Source: an uncultured Fibrobacter sp. (GTDB taxonomy: Bacteria > Fibrobacterota > Fibrobacteria > Fibrobacterales > Fibrobacteraceae). Taken from it: a stretch of DNA of 64,000 nucleotides. Position 1 is the first letter of the stretch. Every line of letters starts with the position of its first letter. The notes beneath the pieces are model-generated. The model searched no databases. It saw only the letters and a program-made list of their open reading frames with translations, and was not told where the DNA came from. Positions 8,503 to 16,174 of the stretch are shown in pieces. Made by a program: the position numbers and the translations under genes. Location of the stretch: NCBI GenBank assembly GCA_946413655.1, contig CAMKLO010000003.1, forward strand, positions 1 to 64,000, in the 5' to 3' direction.

Positions 8503-9330
8503 TTATTTTTTCAAGTTTGTAAACAAGTGAATATTCAACTGATGGACTCCAGTTGCCTCTTTCTTGTCTTGCGTAATAATTTTACGCACCTTGGCTTTCA
8601 AGTTCTGAATTTCCAAGGCTATCTCTTTATAGGCGTCGTCTGAAACGCTGAACGTGAACGTACCCATGTCCGAAGGGTTATCGTCATTCGCAAGCAATGC
8701 CTGCTTCGAAAGTTCAAAACACTGCAACTGGTACTGACGAACAAGATCGTTATTGCTGTAGGCTCCGCTACTCACTGACTCGCGGCAGCTTTTCCAGAAG
8801 CCGTCTTCGTTCTTGCGCACAAAGCCAATGCGTGCAAGCAATTCCAAGGAACGCTTCAACGTTCCCACGGAGACCTTCGGGAAAATCCGTTTTTGAATCG
8901 GCTCAAGGTCATCCGAGACATCCATCACATCCAGCGCCGTAAACAACACGCTATTATACCAGTGATTGTAATACTCGTACGCATCTTCGTCCAAGATGTT
9001 ATGCGGATCCGGATGTTGCTTGATGAGTTCGTCAAAAAAAGCATTGCGTTCCGTCGTCGTTTTCGCCTGGTCAAAGTTCACCATCGTCTCAAAGTACTTG
9101 GCCTCTTTCTTGTTGAGTCCAAGGACTTCCACGAACTTGGGAATCATGCGCCCGGAGAGCTTTTTTCCTTTGACGATATCGTTGAAGTAACTGCGGGTCT
9201 TGGGGAGTCCGAGCAACGCACACACTCCAGCCCTAGTAAATTCAGGGTCCGTCTGCACGCGTGCCGCCTGATACTCATCCAAGTACTTGCGGAAGTGTGT
9301 GAACTGAAATATGTCGATTGTTTTTTCCAT
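8503..9330 (-). CDS. TIGR02147/DUF4423-family regulator
   Basis: A 275-aa protein of the TIGR02147 family, first described as a Fibrobacter paralogous family. The N-terminus IFQFTHFRKYLDEYQAAR leads into an HTH-like segment (RAGVCALLGLPKTRSYFNDI ... KGKKLSGRMIPKFVEVLGL), followed by a helical DUF4423-type domain with KEAKYFETMVNFDQAKT and ALDVMDVSDDLEPIQKRI. It is the first gene of a two-gene operon with the lipoprotein 17 nt downstream. Four symmetric half-sites sit just upstream, suggesting autoregulation. The ribosome site before ATG 9330 is poor (AGGAC too close). Confidence 0.87.
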   Translation of the reverse strand: MEKTIDIFQFTHFRKYLDEYQAARVQTDPEFTRAGVCALLGLPKTRSYFNDIVKGKKLSGRMIPKFVEVLGLNKKEAKYFETMVNFDQAKTTTERNAFFDELIKQHPDPHNILDEDAYEYYNHWYNSVLFTALDVMDVSDDLEPIQKRIFPKVSVGTLKRSLELLARIGFVRKNEDGFWKSCRESVSSGAYSNNDLVRQYQLQCFELSKQALLANDDNPSDMGTFTFSVSDDAYKEIALEIQNLKAKVRKIITQDKKEATGVHQLNIHLFTNLKK

Positions 9331-9341
9331 GTCCTAAATGT

Positions 9342-9400
9342 ACTCAAATTTTGACTCAAAGTCAAGAGGTAAACACAAAATTTTGAGATTTTTTTTGAGT
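9342..9400 (-). promoter_or_regulatory. Symmetric four-half-site operator
   Basis: ACTCAAA occurs at 9342-9348 and 9354-9360. Its reverse complement occurs as TTTGAGA at 9382-9388 and TTTGAGT at 9394-9400. The members of each pair start 12 bp apart and all four share one dyad centre at 9371. A further palindrome TTGACTCAAAGTCAA spans 9351-9365. The array ends 11 nt from the regulator start codon, so a dimer-of-dimers repressor site is likely. Confidence 0.6.
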
Positions 9401-9404
9401 ACCA

Positions 9405-9658
9405 TTTTAAAACAAAGATTTTTGTTTCTTGAAATTTTTTATTAAATCAGAATGTACGTCATGCGGGCGGGGCCCCAGCTCGGAGTTGACGCCTACGGCG
9501 TCAGCGGCTTCACTCGGTTATGCCGGTCTGCGAGCAGCCCGTCGCAACACTCGTTTTGCACGCTACTGCGAAGAAGCAATCTTGGCCGACGCTTTATTCT
9601 CTCGACGATTAACAATAATTTCTTATACAGTTATTTTTTCACGCATTTATTAATAATA
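9405..9658. other. Gene-free spacer with GC-rich patch
   Basis: No credible gene is seen. The flanks are AT-rich, but about 9455-9600 is GC-rich and contains a hairpin TGACGCC-TAC-GGCGTCA (9487-9503) and several CG-rich inverted fragments. Short open frames here lack ribosome sites and recognisable sequence. It may be a decayed repeat or a remnant gene. Confidence 0.4.
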
Positions 9659-10861
9659 TTAACGGCCTTTGAATTGATCACCGAATTTGAGTTCGGTTTC
9701 CTTGGCGCCGTTGAGGTTCAAGAGGCGTTCCGGTTCAAAGACCATGTCGCGGGCAATACCTTCCTTGAGTTTCTGCACACAGTCGAGCATTTCTGCGGCC
9801 GACTGGCACGTCAGCAAAGCCTGCCGTACCGACATCGCGACATTATCGCACTCTTGAATCCTATCTAAACGCACTGGATCCTTCACTCCGTTCAGGATGA
9901 CGGAACAGTAGCCGCTCTCGCCTAATACAAATCCCTTGCACAGTCTCGCGGCGAGCTGTTTCATGCGACCCATCGCATTCATTTCGGTCGCCCCGTCTTC
10001 AATCTTGAACTTGTAATAGAGCGGGAACACGTCTAACGCTTCTTGCGCAGTAATCACATGCTTTTCGCGGCCTTCCCACGCATCCGCAATCTGCCCGAAA
10101 ATCCACGGGTTATGCATCGCCCCGCGCCCAATACTCACGCCCGAGACGCCATATGTATTGATGCGTTCGCGTGCGCATTCGACGCTATTCACGTCGCCAT
10201 TGCCAATCACGGGAATCTTCGCTGCAGCGGCCACTTTGCCAATCCAGTCCCAGTTGGCGAGGCCGTTATACCCCTGCAAACGCGTGCGACCATGGACCGT
10301 GAGCATTTCAACGCCCTCGCCCTCGGCAATCTTGAGCGTTTCCATCACGTTGATGCTTTCGTCATCCCAACCGATTCGGCACTTGAGCGTCAAGGGAATC
10401 TCCGGAGTCTTTGCGTCCAAAACCGCCTTCACGTCATGCAAAATCTCCTGCAAACGCGGCAAATCCCGCAAAAGCCCGGAACCGCTTCCCTTGCCCGCCA
10501 CCTTCGGCGCCGGACACCCCGCGTTCACTTCGATAAATTCCGGGTGATAACGTTCAGCAATCTTAGCCGCCGCAGCAGCCATGCGGTCTGGGAAACGTCC
10601 AAAAATCTGAATGCCGAACGGGCGCTCTTCCGGGAAAAACCTGAGTTGCTTGTGCCCATCCGGGTTAAAAACGGCATCGCCATCCGTCGGAACGAACTCC
10701 GAAACCAGAAGCCCCATGCGGTCGCCAGAAAGCACTCGGCAAAGACGCCGGAACGGAGCATCGGTCACACCGTCCATCGGACTCAAGATTGTGTTGGGAA
10801 AAATCTCCTTATTCCGGAGAGAAAAACGGACCCTTTGGGGCAGACTTTCAACTTTCAACAT
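9659..10861 (-). CDS. dusB: tRNA-dihydrouridine synthase (DusB-like)
   Basis: An FMN-dependent enzyme reducing uridines in the tRNA D-loop. The TIM-barrel landmarks are present: ILSPMDGVTDAPFRRLCR near the N-terminus, EVNAGCPAPKVAGKGSGSGL (catalytic Cys), LTLKCRIGWDD, LTVHGRTRLQGYNG, PVIGNGDVNS and GVSIGRGAMHNPWIF. The 400 aa are longer than the usual 320-350. Part of the excess is an insertion near residues 318-335 (SVILNGVKDPVRL) that coincides with a dispersed palindromic repeat at 9874-9903 yet keeps the frame. The short C-terminal helices continue after it. Confidence 0.9.
   Translation of the reverse strand: MLKVESLPQRVRFSLRNKEIFPNTILSPMDGVTDAPFRRLCRVLSGDRMGLLVSEFVPTDGDAVFNPDGHKQLRFFPEERPFGIQIFGRFPDRMAAAAAKIAERYHPEFIEVNAGCPAPKVAGKGSGSGLLRDLPRLQEILHDVKAVLDAKTPEIPLTLKCRIGWDDESINVMETLKIAEGEGVEMLTVHGRTRLQGYNGLANWDWIGKVAAAAKIPVIGNGDVNSVECARERINTYGVSGVSIGRGAMHNPWIFGQIADAWEGREKHVITAQEALDVFPLYYKFKIEDGATEMNAMGRMKQLAARLCKGFVLGESGYCSVILNGVKDPVRLDRIQECDNVAMSVRQALLTCQSAAEMLDCVQKLKEGIARDMVFEPERLLNLNGAKETELKFGDQFKGR
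9874..9903. repeat. Dispersed repeat inside dusB
   Basis: CTGGATCCTTC...TTCAGGATGACG matches the element at 62489-62533 at both ends, with a shorter centre. It is read in frame inside dusB on the opposite strand. Confidence 0.65.
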
Positions 10862-10966
10862 TTAAACAACAATTATCCACAAATTTTCCGCAATGTGAAC
10901 CCGAAAAAGATATTTAATTTCGAGCTTACCATTACCTTAAGTTCATGTTAAACTTATATTTAGTGC

Positions 10967-11341
10967 GTGGCTAATATAACTAAACAATCCCTCATTCAAG
11001 AAATCGCCAAATCCACCGGATTTGTGCGTAACGATATTAAAATTGTAGTCGAACAGTTCCTCGACCTCCTCGGCGAGAAGCTTATCGAAGGCAACACTAT
11101 TGAGATTCGCGGTTTCGGCACGTTCGCCTGCAAGCCCCGCAAGGCTCGCCCGGCACGCAACCCCCGCACCGGCGAAACGGTTCTCATCAACGAGCGCTTG
11201 GTCCCGACATTCAAGTTCAGCAACGACATCAAGGACAAGATCAATTCGCTCGAAGGAATCCTCGGCGAAGTTTCCGCACAACCGGAACTCGAAGTCGAAA
11301 ACGAAATCGTCCACGTCGGCGACGAATACGATTCCATCTAA
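10967..11341 (+). CDS. HU/IHF-family DNA-binding protein
   Basis: A 124-aa nucleoid protein. The HU/IHF fold covers residues 1-95: N-terminal helices (TKQSLIQEIAKSTGF), the IEIRGFGTFACKPRKARPARNPRTGE region with the DNA-intercalating arm (ARNPRTGE) and a C-terminal helix. HU proteins usually have about 90 aa; here an acidic tail of about 30 residues rich in Glu and Asp is added. The start is GTG 10967; no ATG is available in frame. It is divergent from dusB and ends in a clear terminator. Confidence 0.92.
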   Translation: MANITKQSLIQEIAKSTGFVRNDIKIVVEQFLDLLGEKLIEGNTIEIRGFGTFACKPRKARPARNPRTGETVLINERLVPTFKFSNDIKDKINSLEGILGEVSAQPELEVENEIVHVGDEYDSI

Positions 11342-11390
11342 ACGAACTTTGAACCTATTAACTCAGGCAGCACAAACGCCTGATACGAAA

Positions 11391-11421
11391 AAGCCGGCTT
11401 GAACGCCGGCTTTTCTTTTTT
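11391..11421 (+). terminator. Terminator after the HU/IHF-like gene
   Basis: AAGCCGGC and GCCGGCTT form an 8-bp stem with a 6-nt loop, followed by TTCTTTTTT. It lies about 50 nt past the stop codon. Confidence 0.88.
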
Positions 11422-11442
11422 CGTTGTCATGCCCATCGCAGA

Positions 11443-11477
11443 ATTGTCATGCCCCGCTCCGACGGGGCATCCCCCTT
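11443..11477. repeat. Dispersed palindromic repeat (GGGGCATGACA type)
   Basis: GCCCCGCTCCGACGGGGC with a flanking GTCAT resembles the units at 12951-12971 and 23231. It sits at the 3' end of the rsuA-like gene. Confidence 0.45.
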
Positions 11478-11478
11478 A

Positions 11479-12183
11479 TTACGACAGCGCAGCGACTTCT
11501 TCGTCGGTAAGGAACCGCCAACCGCCCTCGCCCAAAGAACGATCCAAGGCAACCGGTCCAATCGAAATCCGTTCCAAAGTTTCCACGTGATTCCCGACTG
11601 CGGCGAACATTCGGCGAACCTGATGGTACAGTCCTTCGCCAATCGCAACGACAACAGCATCGCCATCGATTTCAATTTCCCGAGCCAGCACCGGACGTCG
11701 CTCGTCCTTAAGCATCACACCAGCCAGGAGTTCCGCCTTCTGCGCCTCCGTAAACGGGCGGGCCAGCGTCACACGGTACTTTTTCAAAAGCCCCTTCTTC
11801 GGACTTTCGACTTTGTGAATAAAGTCACCTTGATTCGAAAGCAACAAGAGTCCCGAGGAATCCGCATCCAAGCGTCCGACAGACTGAATGCCCATCGCCG
11901 TAAAGCGCTCCGGCACAAGTTCGAACACAGACTTGTGGTCACGGGCATTATGGCTGCACTCGACATCGGTCGGCTTGTAGAGCATCACGTACAACTTATC
12001 AACCGTCGGGGCTTCTTCACCATTCACCGTGATGAACTCCGGACGTTCTTTAAATTCCATGAACGGGTCTTCAAGCACTTTGCCATCCAGCTCCACAAGA
12101 CCCATGCGGACAAGGCTCCGGGCCTCCTTGCGGCTGCCAAAGCCCATCGATGCAAGCAAGCGTTCCAAAGTCAAAGTAGCCAT
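11479..12183 (-). CDS. rsuA: Pseudouridine synthase, RsuA/RluB family
   Basis: Isomerises a uridine in ribosomal RNA (16S U516 in E. coli RsuA). The S4-like RNA-binding domain is at the N-terminus (LERLLASMGFGSRKEARSLV). The catalytic motif is VGRLDADSSGLLLLSNQGD with the active Asp, and the terminal motif is LYHQVRRMFAAVGNHVETLER. The 234-aa length is normal for RsuA. ATG 12183 overlaps the stop of the upstream DUF2953 gene (TGATG) and has GGAGG 4 nt before it. It is the last gene of a tolC-mlaC-DUF2953-rsuA operon. RluB or RluE specificity is not excluded. Confidence 0.85.
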   Translation of the reverse strand: MATLTLERLLASMGFGSRKEARSLVRMGLVELDGKVLEDPFMEFKERPEFITVNGEEAPTVDKLYVMLYKPTDVECSHNARDHKSVFELVPERFTAMGIQSVGRLDADSSGLLLLSNQGDFIHKVESPKKGLLKKYRVTLARPFTEAQKAELLAGVMLKDERRPVLAREIEIDGDAVVVAIGEGLYHQVRRMFAAVGNHVETLERISIGPVALDRSLGEGGWRFLTDEEVAALS

Positions 12184-13229
12184 CATTCCTCCACAATAAA
12201 ATCGACAATCTTACGGCGAATAAAACCAAGTTCCGGCAATTCGTTTGTCTTAATTACGCGGGACCGGCGACGCCAAAAGCTAATCGCAAGGATTCCCGCC
12301 AACACAAGCGTTTCCAAGACAAAGCATAAAATACGCAACAAGTTTACGCTCATTCGAACGCCCCCGGCCGCGCGGAGTTCCTTTTCGTGGCACCAGTCCA
12401 TTCTCAAGTCCCAATCGCCAACATATGGGTACGCCTTCAAGAATCCATTCACCGCCGCGATATAGCCCATGGTCTGGTAATCCGACTGGATTCCTTCTAC
12501 AAAGCAGTCGATAAACTTGACGCGGAACAACGAAAGAACAGCCACAAGAATCCTCTTCACATACTTAAACGCTCTTACATCAAAATCCGGTGTCAGAATA
12601 ATCGTCCAGAACTCGCGATCCGAGAGCTTGCGTTTTTCTTTCTTTGGCTTGCTTTTTTCCGTCTCTACTCTCTCGTCTTGCGCCCTACTCGTCTCTCGTC
12701 TTTCGTCTTTCGTCTTAACCTTTGCCTCTGGCTTTGTTTTTTCAGTTTTTGGTTTTTCAGCAACTTTTTCCGCAGGCTTTGCAGGAGCGGTCTTCTTTTC
12801 CGTTGTGCTCGGAGCCTTGGACTCTGCGGTTACAACACCATCTTTCTTTTCTTCAGACTTCTCTGGTTCCTTCGCTACGCGGCTTTCGACGGGAACTGCA
12901 CTGGCTCCTTCCCCACTTCGTGGCTCAGGATGACGCGATTCAACATCTTCGGTCATGCCCGACTCCGTCGGTCGCGACTCTCGTCTCTCGTCTAACTCCG
13001 CCCCGCTCTCGTCATTTCCAGTTTCATCCTTCCTACTTCCTACTTCCGACTTCCTACTTTCCATCCCCCACTTTTTCTCGTACTCGTAAATTTTCTTCTT
13101 GAAGAAAAAGAAAAGCGCCCGCGCACCGCGCTCCCCGGCTTCAAATTCTATCAGAACCGAAAACGGGAAAAGCAGTAGCACAAGCGCTACAACGAGAATC
13201 AAACAAAAAAGCCAGGAAAAAAAGCCCAT
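12183..13229 (-). CDS. DUF2953-like membrane protein
   Basis: A 348-aa protein with an N-terminal membrane helix (residues 3-27, FSWLFCLILVVALVLLLFPF), a long charged Lys/Glu/Thr/Pro-rich centre (about 60-200) and a C-terminal part with AVLSLFRVKFIDCFVEGIQS and a second hydrophobic helix (LRILCFVLETLVLAGILAIS). The helix-linker-domain order resembles DUF2953 proteins. The linker contains a dispersed palindromic repeat translated in frame (GMTEDVESRHPEPRSGEGAS). It overlaps mlaC upstream (TAATG) and rsuA downstream, so it is in the same operon. Its function is unknown. Confidence 0.72.
   Translation of the reverse strand: MGFFSWLFCLILVVALVLLLFPFSVLIEFEAGERGARALFFFFKKKIYEYEKKWGMESRKSEVGSRKDETGNDESGAELDERRESRPTESGMTEDVESRHPEPRSGEGASAVPVESRVAKEPEKSEEKKDGVVTAESKAPSTTEKKTAPAKPAEKVAEKPKTEKTKPEAKVKTKDERRETSRAQDERVETEKSKPKKEKRKLSDREFWTIILTPDFDVRAFKYVKRILVAVLSLFRVKFIDCFVEGIQSDYQTMGYIAAVNGFLKAYPYVGDWDLRMDWCHEKELRAAGGVRMSVNLLRILCFVLETLVLAGILAISFWRRRSRVIKTNELPELGFIRRKIVDFIVEE
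12901..12971. repeat. Two dispersed repeat units inside the DUF2953 gene
   Basis: 12901-12933 (CTGGCTCCTTCC...GGCTCAGGATGACG) matches the element at 62489. 12951-12971 (GGTCATGCCCGACTCCGTCGG) matches the type at 11443. Both keep the reading frame and lie in the variable linker. Confidence 0.6.
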
Positions 13230-13807
13230 TACTTTTCGGCTTCGTCAGCCTTCTTGCTGATAACATCAATCAGTTCGGCAAAGCTCTTGTCCTTGAGAAT
13301 CTTGCTGAACTGTTCCTTGTAGTTACGGGCCGTCGAAAGGTCATCGATGACCAAGTCCCAAGCCTTCCACTTGCCATTCACAATCGTCATCTTGTATTCA
13401 AGGATAGATTCCTTGCCGTTGTTCCACAAGTGAGCAATAACGCGGGCATCATCCGAACCCTTCATCTTCGCCGGTTCGTAAATCGTGGAGTCGGCGCGGT
13501 AGAGTTCCAAGCGGTTGGCACTGGAATTGCGGACCATGCGCTGGAATTCAGTCACGAACTTTTGCTGGGAGGCCTCGTCCTGCTCTTTCCAAACACTCGC
13601 AGCGAGGGACTTCTTAGCCAAAAGCGCAAAGTCAAAGGAATCATTCAACAAGTTCTTGACACGTTCCGTTTCTTTAGCGGTACGTTTCGACTTCTTGATG
13701 ATGTTCTGCAATTCGACATCCTTGCTCTTGACGACAGATACCGGATCATCGGCAGCGAACGACAAGAGCGAAGCGCAGGCAACGGCAATCATAATTTTCT
13801 TAAACAT
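13229..13807 (-). CDS. mlaC: MlaC/Ttg2D-family periplasmic protein
   Basis: A periplasmic phospholipid-shuttle-like protein of 192 aa. It has a signal peptide (MFKKIMIAVACASLLSFAA) followed by the MlaC helical core with LNDSFDFALLAKKSLAASVW and FVTEFQRMVRNSSANRLELY. The second half has the beta sheet that holds lipid in MlaC (ILEYKMTIVNGKWKAWDLVI). ATG 13807 has AAGGAG 7 nt upstream and is preferred to 13822. It lies between a TolC-like gene and a DUF2953 gene; no MlaFEDB permease genes are in the window. Whether it carries phospholipid is inferred from the family. Confidence 0.85.
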   Translation of the reverse strand: MFKKIMIAVACASLLSFAADDPVSVVKSKDVELQNIIKKSKRTAKETERVKNLLNDSFDFALLAKKSLAASVWKEQDEASQQKFVTEFQRMVRNSSANRLELYRADSTIYEPAKMKGSDDARVIAHLWNNGKESILEYKMTIVNGKWKAWDLVIDDLSTARNYKEQFSKILKDKSFAELIDVISKKADEAEK

Positions 13808-13818
13808 CTTGAACTCCT

Positions 13819-15186
13819 TCATTTTTTATTAAAATACGAATTATACTCGCTAAGAGACAAACCTATCTTTGCAATTAATCCGGCAAATTCGACATTATAT
13901 CGGCAAACTGCGAAATAATAGTCCTTTTTCATGCTTACATTTTGCGTATAGGCCGAAACCAGCTCTCCCGTCTGGGACTTGTCGAGGTCGTATTTCATGG
14001 CCGCCCCCTTCAACAGCGCTTCGGACGCACGCAAACTTTCACGCAACGCATCTAGCTTTTCCTTGGCAGCAACCACCTGGTAATACTGCTCGACAGCCTT
14101 CGAGACAAGACCATCCGAAGCATAGTTTTCCTTCAGCTGAAGGCTGCGGTATTCCGTTTTTGTCTGGCGGTAATCTTCCCAGTTTTTCCAGAAATTCAAA
14201 CGGTAACGGAGGCCCACACCGATAAGCCCAGAAATTTTGTTGACGGCATCCTGCGCAAAAGCGCTCTTCTGTAAAACGTTGCGGTTCCCCGCCCAACTTT
14301 TCACATACTGGAATTCACCCATGATAAAGAACTCCGGCGCCAGTTTCGCCTCGGCCAAATCCATTTGGTAACGCCGCGCACGAAGTCCAGCGCTCAACTG
14401 CTTCAATTCGGGATTGTACTTGATAGTCAAATCACGAACTTCTTCCTCGGTCGGCATGTGTTCCGTTCTCATCGTAAGTACAGAATCTTCAGCAACGAAG
14501 GTTTCGCCTTCCGGCAGCGCCAAAGCAAAACGGATAGCCAGCATCACGCGCTTCATCCCAAGGTCCGCCTCGATAACGCCGTCCTTGACCGTATGCATTT
14601 TCGCCTTCAAGTTCAACAAATCCGTTTGCGATACAGTCGGTTCGTCCTCGTCCAACGCTTCTTCAAGCTGGTCATACGCCTTATCGACTTGCTTTTGCGC
14701 ATCGGCGGCAAGGCGCTTCATTTCAAGCGCAAGCAAGTAGTTGTAATAATACGTCTGGAGTTCGACTTCTTTTTTGCGCGTTATATTTTCGATTTCGAAA
14801 GTTTTCTGTTGCAAGTCCGCTTCAAGAGCTTTTTTGCCCGTCTCGTACTGCCCCAGGTTCAACGGCTGGATAAACTTAGCCTCGATAGCCCAGAAAGGTC
14901 CCATTCGTGAAAAATCGTACGTATCAACGGTATCGCCCCAGTCATCCACGGTTTCCTTCAAACCGGGAGCGGGTCCCACCATCATGGACACGTTGAAAGT
15001 CGGCAAAATAACTTCGGACTTGAGCGCACGAATCTTGTTAGCCTTGCTTTCCGTACCGAACCGAGTTTCGGCCATCTGCGGATCGGTAGCAAGTCCCTGT
15101 TCCACAAAACGCAAACAATCGTAACGGACCTCGCCCGCAATGGCAAGCCCCGTCATCACAAACAATAAAAAGGTATTTCTAATCAC
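13819..15186 (-). CDS. TolC-family outer membrane channel protein
   Basis: A 455-aa outer-membrane efflux protein. It has a signal peptide (residues 1-17, ending AIAG) and two long helical repeats of the OEP type. These are visible as EIENITRKKEVELQTYYYNY...LALEMKRLAADAQKQVDKAYDQLEEAL and, in the second half, KENYASDGLVSKAVEQYYQV...AKEKLDALRESLRASEALLKG. LRYRLNFWKNWEDYRQTK marks the second beta hairpin. The start is GTG 15186 with a weak ribosome site. It heads the operon with mlaC, the DUF2953 gene and rsuA. A link to lipid or small-molecule export is inferred. Confidence 0.83.
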   Translation of the reverse strand: MIRNTFLLFVMTGLAIAGEVRYDCLRFVEQGLATDPQMAETRFGTESKANKIRALKSEVILPTFNVSMMVGPAPGLKETVDDWGDTVDTYDFSRMGPFWAIEAKFIQPLNLGQYETGKKALEADLQQKTFEIENITRKKEVELQTYYYNYLLALEMKRLAADAQKQVDKAYDQLEEALDEDEPTVSQTDLLNLKAKMHTVKDGVIEADLGMKRVMLAIRFALALPEGETFVAEDSVLTMRTEHMPTEEEVRDLTIKYNPELKQLSAGLRARRYQMDLAEAKLAPEFFIMGEFQYVKSWAGNRNVLQKSAFAQDAVNKISGLIGVGLRYRLNFWKNWEDYRQTKTEYRSLQLKENYASDGLVSKAVEQYYQVVAAKEKLDALRESLRASEALLKGAAMKYDLDKSQTGELVSAYTQNVSMKKDYYFAVCRYNVEFAGLIAKIGLSLSEYNSYFNKK

Positions 15187-15475
15187 AGCTAGAATTTAGA
15201 AAAAAGATATTGGTCATTGGTCAATAGTCTTTGGAAAGGAGGGAGTAAACCGTGATTCGTTAGCAGGATTATAGTTCTCAGTTAAGAGTTCTAAGTTACT
15301 GAGGTCGCTTCGCGACAGTTTAAAGTTTGAAGTTACTAGGGTGCCTTCGGCACAGTTTCGAGTTCTGAGTTACTAGGGTGCCTTCGGCACAGTTTCGAGT
15401 TCTGAGTTACTAGTTACTAGAAATGTTCTTATTGCAATCTCTAGTAACTATTAACTACTAACTAGTAACTAGTAA
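15187..15475. other. Low-complexity spacer
   Basis: No gene is seen. The spacer is built from short recurring words such as TAGTTACTAG, AGTTCTGAGTTACTAG and TTGGTCATTGGTCAATAG and includes an exact tandem duplication of 37 bp. Similar spacers occur at 25027-25070 and 34758-34880. Confidence 0.55.
15334..15407. repeat. Exact 37-bp tandem duplication
   Basis: The 37-bp unit at 15334-15370 is repeated without change at 15371-15407. Each contains the hairpin GTGCCTTCGGCAC. A diverged third version (GTCGCTTCGCGAC) precedes them near 15303. Confidence 0.85.
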
Positions 15476-16174
15476 CTAAAAACCTTCTCTAAACGAACAG
15501 TGCGCCACCAAATCTTTGTATTTAGCGACAACACCCTCGTAATAGGAGGTTGGGAGCGGAGCGCTTTTTTCAAGCAATTTATCAACCGCCGAATGTCCCA
15601 AATTATACGCCACAAGAGCCTCTCTCAAATTTCCATATTTTCCAATAAGACGAATCAAGTAAGCAGCCCCCACAACCACGTTAACTTCCGGGCGCATCAG
15701 GTCCTCTTCACTTTCGACAATGACGCCGAACCTGCGTCCCATCTTTGTCGCCGTTTCCAACTTTATCTGCATCAAGCCCAAGGCGCCCGAAAAACGCCCC
15801 GACTGGAACCGCCCTCGAGCTAGCGGATTTCCGCGGCTTTCTTGAGCAACGACAGCAAGGATAATCAGAGGGTCCAGCGAATACGATTGCGAAATCTGCC
15901 AAAGTTGTTCCGTCAAGATGCGGGAACTCACCTCGGAAAGACGGTCGCCCAGCAAGTACGTCAACGCCTTTTCGATTTTCACATAATCGAGCGTCCACTT
16001 GCCCACCACTTCCAAATGTTCCATGTCGTTGTGAAGGATACGTTCCCGATAAGCTAATTTTTCAAGTTCAACCCTGTTGGAATACCATTCACTTGCAAAA
16101 GTGAACAAGACGGCAAAACCAATGATAAGCAGAACGCTCACGCTCATCGAAGAAAGTCGAACGCTACTTTTCAC
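15476..16174 (-). CDS. Membrane-anchored lytic transglycosylase (SLT domain)
   Basis: Cleaves peptidoglycan glycan strands, probably at the periplasmic side of the inner membrane. The 232-aa product has an N-terminal membrane helix (SVSVLLIIGFAVLFTFA) and an SLT goose-lysozyme-like domain: ILAVVAQESRGNP with the catalytic Glu, GALGLMQIKLETA, NVVVGAAYLIRLIGKYGN and VAYNLGHSAV. I set the start at GTG 16174, which overlaps the upstream stop and has GGAG about 10 nt before it. It is the last gene of the GH57-like/STAS-like/SLT operon. Confidence 0.86.
   Translation of the reverse strand: MKSSVRLSSMSVSVLLIIGFAVLFTFASEWYSNRVELEKLAYRERILHNDMEHLEVVGKWTLDYVKIEKALTYLLGDRLSEVSSRILTEQLWQISQSYSLDPLIILAVVAQESRGNPLARGRFQSGRFSGALGLMQIKLETATKMGRRFGVIVESEEDLMRPEVNVVVGAAYLIRLIGKYGNLREALVAYNLGHSAVDKLLEKSAPLPTSYYEGVVAKYKDLVAHCSFREGF

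Noticed and set aside
15334-15407. Possible CRISPR repeats
   Set aside because: The two 37-bp copies are directly adjacent with no spacers, and no cas genes are near. It is a tandem duplication.
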